This document shows positions 11,701 to 22,007 of a DNA stretch of 64,000 bases, one piece after another. Source of the stretch: Eudorina sp. 2006-703-Eu-15 (lineage: Eukaryota > Chlorophyta > Chlorophyceae > Chlamydomonadales > Volvocaceae); the NCBI GenBank assembly GCA_003117195.1, contig BDSI01000060.1, positions 111,001 to 175,000 on the forward strand, in the 5' to 3' direction. Each line of letters starts with the position of its first letter. Within the stretch, counting starts at the first letter, position 1. A program made the position numbers and the translations under genes. The notes beneath the pieces are model-generated. The model was not told where the DNA came from, did not search any database, and saw only the letters and a list, made by a program, of their open reading frames with translations.

Positions 11701-14697
11701 TCCTGTGCCCCTCCTCAACCCGCGTGCCGATGCTGCCCATGTGTTGACGCCTCTAGCAGCTGCAGCGATAACGGACCGCAATGACCGCAATTGCTTTCTG
11801 CCTGCAGGGCCCGGAGGGGAATCCCGGCGCGCGGCTCCCTCTGCCGCTGATGGGCCCTCTCCTCGTGCCGCCCGGGTCGTCCAGCGGAATCGACCAACAG
11901 CAGCAGCGCCAGCGATCCGGGGCGGCGGCCGCGCCTCCGCGCCCGGGCCCTGGCGAGCGACGGCGGCCGCTGGCCACCCTGGAGCTGCCGTACCTGGGCG
12001 TTCCGTGGGCGGCCGGCAGTGCCGGGCTCGTGGCAGCAACCGTACGGTGGTTCGGGCTGTACAAGTACGCGGCCGTACGGGTTACGAGGCTGGATGCGGA
12101 TGGACGACCGGTTTCGGAGCAGGATAGCGAGGCCGGGGGCAGTACGGCCGCGGGCTGTCTGTACCCGACGGTGCTGCTGGTGGGGGGCGGCAGCGGCGGC
12201 GCGCCGATGGAACCGCGGCTGCTGCCGGTGGGTGGTGGACCTGCGGCCCGGCGTGAGGGCGGTTAGAGGCGCTCTCGGAGCGGCCGGCGGTGGGCTCTTT
12301 CCTTTAATTATATCAACCATACCATGCCAGCGGCCAGCGGCTCCAATAGTTGCGTGCCGTTCCTCAACGCCCCACTGAGAACACCCCGCCACTGCGTCAT
12401 ATTTCCTGCGGTTTGCCTTGCCTTCTGCCGGGTGCACACGTCAAAGGTGTCCGGTCATTCTGAATTCGAAATGACCTTACTTTCAAGGGTGCATTATTGT
12501 CTGGACACCTGCCTCTCCCCTGCCACTCGCTTTCCGGCCCACAGGTCAGCACCAACCGCACCCACCACAGCCTGGCGCCCTGCGCCACCGACCCGTGGGG
12601 CTGCGCAGCCGTTATGGCGATTCTGGATCCAGCCTGCAACTACCGGCTGGATCTTGTGCCGTACGCCGCGGAGCGCCTGCCGGCGCTGCTGCTCGCCCAT
12701 GTGGGTCACCTCTGGCTGGGTGCGCAGCTGCTGGCGCTGCTGTCGGTGGTGGCGGCGACGGGGGCGGCGGCGGCGACGGCGACGCCGTACACTGCCGCGG
12801 CGGATCCGGTCACGCGCTCGGGCAATTCGATGCCCGGCAGGCGACGGGGGCGGTGGCCGTCGCTCGCTTGGGAGGCACTGGTTGTACTGCAGGTACGGCG
12901 ACAGCAGCTGGTGCCCGCAGTGGTGGGAGGCAGTGGGTTACCAAGGCGGGCGTGAGCTTTCGGCACTTGCGGTGAATGAAGTACGCGGATCGAATTGACG
13001 GTCCTGTTAGCTGCGAAGTGGTTCATATCACAGAATGTGGTGGCCTTGCGGCCAAGATCTGGGCACCAGTCGACAGACAGCGCTGCCGCGCGCCGCGCTT
13101 GCTTGCTTGCGCGCCCTTCATCCCCGTCAGAGTCCTACCTTACTCCGTCCCCCGTCTCGCTTCTACGCCCTCTGCACTGCAGGCGGCGCTGCGGCATCGC
13201 AGGGCGCTGCTCCTGCTCCTATCAACTGCGGCGGCCGCCGTGGCTACAGCCCTTCTCCTGCCGCTAAGTGCGTCTCCTGCTCCAGGGGAAGCGCCGGACC
13301 TGACCAGCTCAACGCCCTCCACCGGCGATCCCATGGATCAGCACCCGCCAGCACTCCAAACCCTTGCCGTCGGCCGACTCGTGGCGGCCGCAGCCGGGCT
13401 GTGCCCGCGGCCGCGTCGGCCGGAATGCGGCTGGGGACCGTCGTCCCTGGCGCCTCTTGCGGCGGAGGTCGTTGGGCTTCAGCTTCCGGCGGACGTCTCC
13501 GCGAGCGCGGGGCCTGCGGCGGCCTTCGACGCCCTCTCCCTCCTAGACTGGGCCGCGCTCTACGCCACAGAACTCCTGCTGGCCTGGCTGCTTGCCGTCT
13601 TGCTCCAGGCCGCCTCCGCGGCGGCGACGGCACTGCAGGCCGCCGTCGCGCTCTGCTGGCGACTGCTCTTCACGTTGCCGTACAGCGTCGCGTCAGCGCC
13701 CTGGCGGCTTCTCCGCCGGGCGCTGCCGCATTCGGGGACTAGGAGGACGAGGAGGGAAAATGGCGCGGGCGTGGATACGGACGCGGTCCGAGGGAGCGGC
13801 GATTCCGCCGCCATCTCGGTGGCGCAGCTGACCGTCGCTGCCAGGCGCGCGTTGGTTCGAAGGTGGCTTGCATGGATTGCGCCCCTGGCGTCTCTGGCGG
13901 TGCTGGCCGGGGCGCCGTCCGTGATCCCCGGTTTGGCGCTGCTGGTGTCCGTGCTGACGCTGGCGACGTCCCTCACAGCCCGTCCGGCCAAGCTGCCCGC
14001 CGCGGCAGAGGCCTGGGCCGCCGTCATCGACCCATGGGACGCGCTGGAGCGGCGGCGCTGCCTGGCGTGGCTGCTGTACTATTCGGCGTACGGCATCTGT
14101 GCGGCGCCGGCGGCCGCGGCGGCGCTGCGGCGCCTGGCGCTGCGGCCGGTCGCATTGAGGGAGCTGAGCGCCGGACTGGCGGGTGTGGTGCAGTGGCTGG
14201 TGGCGCAGCTACAGGAAGGCAGGGTGGCGGAGCTGCTAGGGCTGGGGCTGGCGTCGGGCCGACAAGTGGCCGCGGAGGCAGTCCCGCGCTTGGTGCAGCT
14301 GCTGCATCCTGCAGCCCTCGGCACGGAGGCGAGGAGGGTGGTGGGGCTGGTGCGTTCGTGGTGGCCTGACCCTGCGGGGGAGCCTGCGTTGACCCCAGCG
14401 GTGGTGGTGGCGGTGTCGGCACCGCCGTGGCTTTGGGACCCCGTGATGGTGGTGGGAGCCGCGGGGCAACTGCTGGCGGCGTCGCACTGCGGCGCGCTGG
14501 CTTGGAGTGTGGCGGCGGGTGGGGCGGGCGGGGAGCCCTGGTGGCTGCGGGGCCCGTCGCGGCTGTGCCGCGGCACAGCTGTGGGGCCGGTGGTGGCCGC
14601 CTGCGGGCTGCTGGGGCTGGCCTGGTGGCTGGGAGCGGTGGAGGCGGCGCACTTGGCAGCGGCGGTCGTGGCCGCGGCGCAGCTGGCTGGGAGCTGA
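5709..14697 (+). CDS. PGAP1: GPI inositol-deacylase, PGAP1 type
   Basis: PGAP1 removes the acyl chain from the inositol of GPI anchors in the ER. Exons that fit by phase are 5709-6063, 6215-6285, 6970-7101, 7450-7654, 8230-8390, one ending at 8733 with unresolved start, 8968-9093, 9408-10507, 11037-11298, 11808-12227, 12545-12892 and 13183-14697. Landmarks run in family order. They are an N-terminal signal anchor, CEMTYMYAKY, LFIPGNGGSHEM, the lipase elbow GHSMGG (Ser about residue 235), LTLGSPH, VVPVVSIAGG.ADFQ and HNGLVWCNQLVVALGQAL. The last two exons encode many hydrophobic helices, as expected for the multispan C-terminus. The 366-codon exon at 9408 carries large Ala/Gly/Asp insertions, so the protein is longer than animal PGAP1. 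The 3' half from 11405 to 14545 is duplicated in inverted orientation at 17709-20742. Family assignment is strong; the sixth exon needs transcript data. Confidence 0.88.
6470..6590. repeat. Degenerate tandem repeat in PGAP1 intron 2
   Basis: Units of about 60 bp, each starting near TGATKTGGGTCAGSGACGAA, recur at about 6458, 6507 and 6560 with point differences. They sit inside the second intron (6286-6969) and encode nothing recognisable. Confidence 0.5.
11405..14545 (+). repeat. Inverted duplication 1, left arm (PGAP1 3' half)
   Basis: This stretch matches the reverse complement of 17709-20742 almost throughout, introns included. The left edge lies in a TCTG/CCTG-rich intron tract and the inner edge lies inside the last PGAP1 exon, just after a GCCCTGGTGGC shared by both arms. 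Here the arm is part of an intact reading frame that continues to the stop at 14697, so it is probably the source copy. It is about 110 bp longer than the other arm, partly because a C-rich GCCGTACG-containing unit in the intron near 11620-11710 is repeated only here. Confidence 0.85.
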
Positions 14698-14768
14698 TTG
14701 GCTCGCGTGCGGAGATCAGAGCGAGATGGGGGTGGGGAAGAGAGGGCGGGGCGAGGCGGCACGCTGGC

Positions 14769-17418
14769 TGCGAAGAGTTCGACTTGGTGGAGGTAAGCGT
14801 ATCCTCGAGTGGCGTTCGGCGGATTTGGTCAGACGCGCGTGGCATGTGCAGGGCAAGCTGCACGTACCGACGGTGCGAGGTCGTTTCCGGCTCCCGCACC
14901 ACCCGGGCGGGCCCGCTTACGCCACGTTTGAGCTGTGCTGCGTGGACGGAAGGGCTCTTACCTGGGACCGGAAGTCGGGTTTTACCCACCAGCACCTCGC
15001 AGACAATACGAGCCTGGTTGTGGATCTTATACCTGCTGCTGGTATGTACGCGTGTCGGCCTTCCGAATGGCCCGCTGACTCGCCTACGTGAACAGCAGGC
15101 CTTTGGGGGTAGAGGCCTTGAGGAAGAATCAGACCTGCCTGTTTAGATGCTTTCTGAGTGGCGTCGGACATTACCGGCACTCAGGTATTGCGGCTCGCCG
15201 TGGCTAGCGACGATGTGTCCGTTCATGGCCCTAATGCTATTGATGCTAGATTGGCACCTGGGAACGGCCGGTGAGGCCCAGCGTGTGGTGCGGCGGCGAC
15301 CTGCCCGTGCTTTGATTGGGGCCATCCATCCGTGTGCAAACCGTATGCAGCAATGCAGGCGTGCTGTGGTGCATACACGTGCAAGTCGGTTTGGCCCCAT
15401 GCTACGCATACCAGGAGGAGGTTCTTAGGGGATCGCGAGGAGCCGTTGCAGCTCACGGGTGAACTGATTTCGTGCTTGAGAAACCTGGAAGGGCTTTGCT
15501 AATGCCGCTGTCACCTGCATGGAACTGCTGTCAGGCCCGCTTTGCTGGAGGGTGGATACGGGTGAGGTACCTTCAGGAACGTCTCATATAAGATAGTTCC
15601 CCATGTGTAATGTGGACATGTGGATGTGCCCCACTGCTGTTTCTGGCCAAAACGATGCGGAGCTGACCGCCTTCAGGGCTCAGCTGTCGTCAGCGAAGAA
15701 TGCGACACTGCTTTTGAGGGCCCTGTGTGATTTACTCAGACGCCCCTTCCCCTGTATCTCGCCGCCCTGCAGGCGGTGCAGCATCGCTGTTCACTGAAGC
15801 GTCAAAGGAGTGTGTTAGCCGCTTGGAGCACGAAGGAGAGTGCATAGGAACGGTTGTTCGCGTCATATGGACGGTGAAGCGCGGGAGCGACCTTATTCTG
15901 GCCCCTCGACACTTAATTTGTGAAGGGGGCAAGTGCCTGACAAACCTCAGCGCCTTTGGGTCGCCGCTGAAATTTGTTGTGGCAGTGCCTGCTGACCTGA
16001 ACGTTGCGCTGTTCCGGGGCAAGCATGGCCCTGCCTTCAGGCTGCGGCTGGGGCCCTTGCAGCAGGGCACGCTGGTGGGCATGCTGTCGTATCCCCAGGC
16101 GGGCGATGTGGAGTTGAAGACCGCGAGCCTGCCGGATGAGGCAGCAGCCGAGGAGTCCACCGAATGCTGCGAGGTGCCAAAATTTGGCAAAGGCGTCATT
16201 TCGGAGGTCGCCGAGGATCAACGGTTGGCCGTCGCATCCGTTACCACAGGTGTGTATATTGGGGTCCTTACAATTTCAGGCCAGGTTCTCACAGTCAGGT
16301 GGTATAATGGGTTGCTCCACGTGTTGCTCCACGCAATTGTACGGCATCCTGCAACTACCCGCCGCCCGCTGTATGATTCCATCCAGCCCCATGTGGCCTG
16401 GTTCAATCTGGGCTTGTTTCCCGTTTGTCCGTCTGCCATCCACCCACCCGCTACCCGCTCCCTCCGCCCTACCTTTCCTACAGACATGTCGAACAGCTCG
16501 GGTGGGGCAGTATTTTGTGACAGCAAAACTCTTGCTGGGATCTACACGGGGATCGTGTCGCATCTGGGGGGCAGCAGCCATGGGGGCTCGGGCAGCAGCA
16601 ACAGTCCCAGCAGCAGCGGAAGCAGTGGCAGCGGAAGCAGTGGCAGCGACAGCAGTGGCAGCGACAGCAGTGGCAGTGGAAGCAGTGGCAGCGGAAGCAG
16701 TGGCAGTGGAAGCTGCAGGGTGCTGTCGCAACTTGAACGCGACCCCGAACGAATGTGGACGCCGAACGATGATGATGTGGCGGTTAATGCAGTGGCTGCC
16801 AATGCTGGAGACACAGAGGTGGCGGCGGAGCCCAGCCAGCTCATCATCCAGCACAAGAACAGCATGGCGATCTTCATGACAGCGTCCGCACTGTGGCAAC
16901 TACTTCAGCATGCGGGAGTTGCCCCGACCAGCAAGTTGCATGCCATTGATCTCCGCAAGGCTACTTCGAACACCCAAAGGTCTAAGCGCCTCCGCCCCTG
17001 AGCGAGGTAGTTCGGGTTATGAAGAAGGCGGGGAGCATGTCGGGTGGCTTGAGTGTGGGGCCGAACTTTGCTAAGTGCGCTCTGGCAAGGGTATAGGGGG
17101 GATGCCAGAGGGATACCCCTCCATTCTGCTGCCCTAAGGTGTGTGACACTCTCACCTGCGTGTCATTAACGTCACTGTTGGTTGCAGTGTCGTTGCCAGT
17201 TCCGGTTTGCAAGGACATGCTCAGACCCCTTCCTGCTGGTCAATGCTGCCATGGGAGAGGCTGCGGTTGGCTGCGCATGGTGCGGCCCGTCGCCTGGTGT
17301 GGCGCGCTGTGCGGAGTGGAGGGCAAGGGTAGGGGCGGGAGTGAGAGGCGCAGGGGGACAGCACCGCGGGTTCAGGGAGGCGGAGCGGCACCGCGGGCAT
17401 TGGGGGCGCTTGGGTTGA
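14769..17418 (+). pseudogene. Trypsin-like protease gene copy A, degraded
   Basis: This is a diverged relative of genes B and C. The equivalent of gene C exon 1 is recognisable from 14769, but the ATG half is missing and sequence downstream of PGAP1 takes its place. The second exon (about 14851-15041) encodes GKLHVPTVRGRFRLPH. The next exon then falls into a stop (TAG) when spliced in phase. The protease part runs from about 15775 to a stop at 16999-17001. It keeps a His-containing APRHLI and the Ser motif SNSSGGAVF. The Asp expected in DVALF is Asn (LNVALF), so one triad residue seems lost. A Ser/Gly/Asp run at 16560-16715 replaces the Ser/Pro linker of B and C. Tail sequence up to about 17418 matches the 3' tail of B and C with a deletion. 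It sits in the loop of inverted duplication 1. I infer a pseudogene or a strongly altered member. Confidence 0.6.
16560..16715 (+). repeat. AGCAGTGGCAGC minisatellite encoding Ser/Gly/Asp repeats
   Basis: Units of 12-15 bp (AGCAGTGGCAGCGRM) are repeated in tandem inside copy A of the protease gene. They code for SSGSGS/SSGSDS-type repeats. Repeat length is likely polymorphic. Confidence 0.75.
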
Positions 17419-17708
17419 GTTTAAAACTGTGAGTCAGGTGAACTTGAGGGAACTAGGGGGAGGCGGGTGGAGGCTCGAGCTGCATGCTGGCGCTTGGTGG
17501 GGTGCGGGACTAGGGGCAGGAGTGGCTGGACACCTGGAAGGCCAAAAACAGAAATCAACCCCAGAACGGTCCTGGTCATCCGGCTCGCATGGGTAGGTAG
17601 GTAGGGTGGGTGGGTGAATGTTGCAATGAATGGGCGACAAGGAGAAAACTTCGATGTGTGAATAATGTGGATTGTATTGGATGTCGCAGGGAAAGGTGGG
17701 GCCCAGTT

Positions 17709-20700
17709 GCCACCAGGGCTCCCCGCCCGCCCCACCCGCCGCCACACTCCAAGCCAGCGCGCCGCAGTGCGCCGCCGCCAGCAGTTGCCCCGCGGCTCCC
17801 ACCACCATCACGGGGTCCCAAAGCCCCGGCGGTGCCGCCGCCGCCACCACCGCTGGGGTCAACGCAGGCTCCCCCGCAGGGTCAGGCCACCACGAACGCA
17901 CCAGCCCCACCACCCTCCTCGCCTCCGTGCCGAGGGCTGCAGGATGCAGCAGCGGCACCAAGCGCGGGACTACCTCCGCGGCCACCTGCCGGCCCGACGC
18001 CAGCCCCAGCCCTAGCAGCTCCGCCACCCGGCCTTCCTGTAACCGCGCCACCAGCCACTGCACCACACCCGCCAGTCCGGCGCTCAGCTCCCTCAGGGCG
18101 ACCGGCCGCAACGACAGGCGCCGCAGCACCGCCGCGTCCGCCGGCGCCGCACAGATGCCGTACGCCGAATAGTACAGCAGCCACGCCAGGCAGCGGCGCC
18201 GCTCCAGCGCGTCCCATGGGTCGATGACGGCGGCCCAGGCCTCCGTCGCGGCGGGCAGCTTGGCCGGACGGGCTGTGAGGGACGCCGCCAGCGTCAGCAC
18301 GGACACCAGCAGCGCCAGACCTGGGATCATGGACGGCGCCCCGGCCAGCACCGCCAGCGACGCCAGGGGCGCAAACCATGCAAGCCACCTTCGAACCAAC
18401 GCGCGCCTGGCAGCGACGGTCAGCTGCGCCACCGAGATGGCGGCGGAATCGCCGCTCCCTCGGACCGCGTCCGTATCCACGCCCGCGCCATTTTCCCTCC
18501 TCCTCCTCCCCAGTGGTCTACGCCCGCGACGCTGTACGGCAACGTGAAGAGCAGTCGCCAGCAGAGCGCGACGGCGGCCTGCACTGCCGTCGCCGCCGCG
18601 GAGGCGGCCTGGAGCAAGACGGCAAGCAGCCAGGCCAGCAGGAGTTCTGTGGCGTAGAGCGCGGCCCAGTCTAGGAGGGAGAGGGCGTCGAAGGCCGCCG
18701 CAGGCCCCGCGCTCGCGGAGACGTCCGCCGGAAGCTGAAGCCCAACGACCTCCGCCGCAAGAGGCGCCAGGGACGACGGTCCCCAGCCGCATTCCGGCCG
18801 ACGCGGCCGCGGGCACAGCCCGGCTGCGGCCGCCACGAGTCGGCCGACGGCAAGGGTTTGGAGTGCTGGCGGGTGCTGATCCATGGGATCGCCGGTGGAG
18901 GGCGTTGAGCTGGTCAGGTCCGGCGCTTCCCCTGGAGCAGGAGACGCACTTAGCGGCAGGAGAAGGGCTGTAGCCACGGCGGCCGCCGCAGTTGATAGGA
19001 GCAGGAGCAGCGCCCTGCGATGCCGCAGCGCCGCCTGCAGTGCAGAGGGCGTAGAAGCGAGACGGGGGACGGAGTAAGGTAGGACTCTGACGGGGATGAA
19101 GGGCGCGCAAGCAAGCAAGCGCGGCGCGCGGCAGCGCTGTCTGTCGACTGGTGCCCAGATCTTGGCCGCAAGGCCACCACATTCTGTGATATGAACCACT
19201 TCGCAGCTAACAGGACCGTCAATTCGATCCGCGTACTTCATTCACCGCAAGTGCCGAAAGCTCACGCCCGCCTTGGTAACCCACTGCCTCCCACCACTGC
19301 GGGCACCAGCTGCTGTCGCCGTACCTGCAGTACAACCAGTGCCTCCCAAGCGAGCGACGGCCACCGCCCCCGTCGCCTGCCGGGCATCGAATTGCCCGAG
19401 CGCGTGACCGGATCCGCCGCGGCAGTGTACGGCGTCGCCGTCGCCGCCGCCGCCCCCGTCGCCACTACCACCGACAGTAGCGCCAACAGCTGCGCACCCA
19501 GCCAGAGGTGACCCACATGGGCGAGCAGCAGCGCCGGCAGGCGCTCCGCGGCGTACGGCACAAGATTTAGCCGGTAGTTGCAGGCTGTATCCAGAATCGC
19601 CATAACGGCTGCGCAGCCCCACGGGTCGGTGGCGCAGGGCGCCAGGCTGTGGTGGGTGCGGTTGGTGCTGACCTGTGGGCCGGAAAGCGAGTGGCAGGGG
19701 AGAGGCAGGTGTCCAGACAATAATGCACCCTTGAAAGTAAGGTCATTTCGAATTCAGAATGACCGGACACCTTTGACGTGTGCACCCGGCAGAAGGCAAG
19801 GCAAACCGCAGGAAATATGACGCAGTGGCGGGGTGTTCTCAGTGGGGCGTTGAGGAACGGCACGCAACTATTGGAGCCGCTGGCTGCTGGCCGCTGGCAT
19901 GGTATGGTTGATATAATTAAAGGAAAGAGCCCACCGCCGGCCGCTCCGAGAGCGCCTCTAACCGCCCTCACGCCGGGCCGCAGGTCCACCACCCACCGGC
20001 AGCAGCCGCGGTTCCATCGGCGCGCCGCCGCTGCCGCCCCCCACCAGCAGCACCGTCGGGTACAGACAGCCCGCGGCCGTACTGCCCCCGGCCTCGCTAT
20101 CCTGCTCCGAAACCGGTCGTCCATCCGCATCCAGCCTCGTAACCCGTACGGCCGCGTACTTGTACAGCCCGAACCACCGTACGGTTGCTGCCACGAGCCC
20201 GGCACTGCCGGCCGCCCATGGAACGCCCAGGTACGGCAGCTCCAGGGTGGCCAGCGGCCGCCGTCGCTCGCCAGGGCCCGGGCGCGGAGGCGCGGCCGCC
20301 GCCCCGGACCGCTGGCGCTGCTGCTGTTGGTCGATTCCGCTGGACGACCCGGGCGGCACGAGGAGAGGGCCCATCAGCGGCAGAGGGAGCCGCGCGCCGG
20401 GATTCCCCTCCGGGCCCTGCAGGCAGAAAGCAAGGTCATTGCGGTCCGTTATCGCTGCAGCTGCTAGAGGCGTCAACACATGGGCAGCATCGGCACGCGG
20501 GTTGAGGAGCATAGGGCGTACGGCACGCGGGGGGGCCCCATCGTGTGACACGACCGTTCCATGGGCGGGCGGGCGTCACCATGGAAAGACGGCTTGGTAG
20601 TGGTTTCGGAGCAGATACGGTTCTAGACATTCTGGATCGGTGGCTCGGCTGAATGCCTTCAGAGCTCCCAGGCCCTCGGACATAGCCTTGGTGGCCTGGC

Positions 20701-20742
20701 TGTGTGATGGACAAACGGACGGACAGACGGACAGGCAGGCAG
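17709..20742 (-). pseudogene. Inverted partial copy of PGAP1 (exons 10-12), right arm
   Basis: Read on the minus strand, this region repeats PGAP1 exons 10, 11 and most of 12 together with their introns. Exon 12 carries an indel near 18500-18525, where a stretch of about 60 bp is replaced by a short G-rich sequence, and the frame shifts. Amino-acid changes such as NYRLDL to NYRLNL also occur in exon 11. There is no equivalent of the first nine exons, so no lipase domain, and the homology stops at 17709 before the native C-terminus. It cannot encode a working deacylase. A long minus-strand open frame remains (17434-19182), but it mixes frames of the source gene. It could still give rise to antisense or hairpin RNA complementary to PGAP1 mRNA. 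Confidence 0.83.
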
Positions 20743-22007
20743 AGTGCTACCAACATTGGAAATTTACGATGCAACGGGCGGGGAAACCGAGGGGGGATTG
20801 AGGGAGAAGCCAAAGCAGTCCGAGCCTCCACCACCACCACCACCACCACATCGAACACCGAGTCACACACCTGCCCTCACCTACGGACAACAGCGACTCA
20901 CCACATCGAACACCGAGTCACATACCTGCCCTCACCTACGGACAACAGTGGCTACGATATCCTACCCTGCATCCCTTCCCCCCAACCGAGGTCGCGCGAC
21001 GGTGCAAACCCAGGAGGTACGACTGGTCGCATCCGTGAATGTCCGCAACCGCAGATGGTGTCACGATGGACCCCACCCGCTACCCCGAACCTGCAGCTGG
21101 GCCCTCGGCTATGCTGGGCCCTGCATTTGCCAATCTTGTCCCTGAAGGGAACGCCCCTGCTCTCTGAGCGAGGTGGCCGTCGGCAGAGGCATGCCACCTT
21201 CCTTCAATGCGGCCGCCTCGACGGTGGTGTAGTTCGCATGCATCCGCCTGGTCCCATGGGTCGACATCCCGGAGACCTCCGTACGTAATCGTACACTCAT
21301 GCCGCAGTACATGCAGCCTTACTCACACACGCATAGCACACCAGGTGAGGACACGCGTCCAAATGAACTGTAGAACAACCGCGCCCAAGACGCACAACGA
21401 CAACAGGCTAAGGCACGGCGCCTGTTGAGGCCCACTAACAGACAATGGCAAGGTGACACGTCTCATTGCGCGTTTGCATGCAGTCTGAAGACTCCCAAAC
21501 CCTAACCAACAACAATTTGCACCACAGCGGCACCACAACATTTCGGACGGCACCTCAGGGTAATTGTAAGTTCTTGAGCTGTCGCATGGTGGCGTCCCGT
21601 GGGTCAGTCAGCATCGGGCAAACAAGCCCCATGTTCCACATCCCTCTCCCCGCCAGCTTGGCAGCCCCAACATTCACGGCACTATTGTCCTTCGTAACTT
21701 TGCCGGTAAAGAATGCCATACTGTCCGAACGCCACCGGCCACAAAGCACGCTGCATATCAGGCCCTGCACTGTGATCCCCTGTCCCTTGACGAGTCACCT
21801 AGCGCCCAAAGGCCATTCCTCCAGGCTCCTCATCACTCACCCAACACAAGTGCCCCACGCCATGTCTAACACGGCGACCCTCACGGCAACATTCAGCGTC
21901 CGTACTAAATCGTTGGTGCTGAAGTGCCGCTGCAGCCCGCAACACACAGTTTCCACCACCCGCCGTCCTGATATGTGTGCGCCACTGTCCTTCCGGCAGA
22001 ACAGAAC
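20743..22007. other. Region between the two inverted duplications
   Basis: A direct tandem repeat lies at about 20846-20950. A minus-strand frame at 21555-21770 reads like coding sequence (for example MAFFTGKVTKDNSAVNVG) and ends in TGA. It could be a further 3' exon of protease gene B, but no splice partner was confirmed. Nothing else recognisable was seen. Confidence 0.4.
20846..20950. repeat. Two-copy tandem repeat of about 55 bp after a CAC run
   Basis: A (CAC)n run is followed by two copies of a unit that starts CACATCGAACACCGAGTCAC and ends CTACGGACAACAG. The copies differ at only a few positions. Confidence 0.75.

Noticed and set aside
17434..19182. Long minus-strand open frame of 582 codons
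   Set aside because: It is the mirror copy of PGAP1 exon 12 read in a mixture of frames after an indel, not an independent gene.
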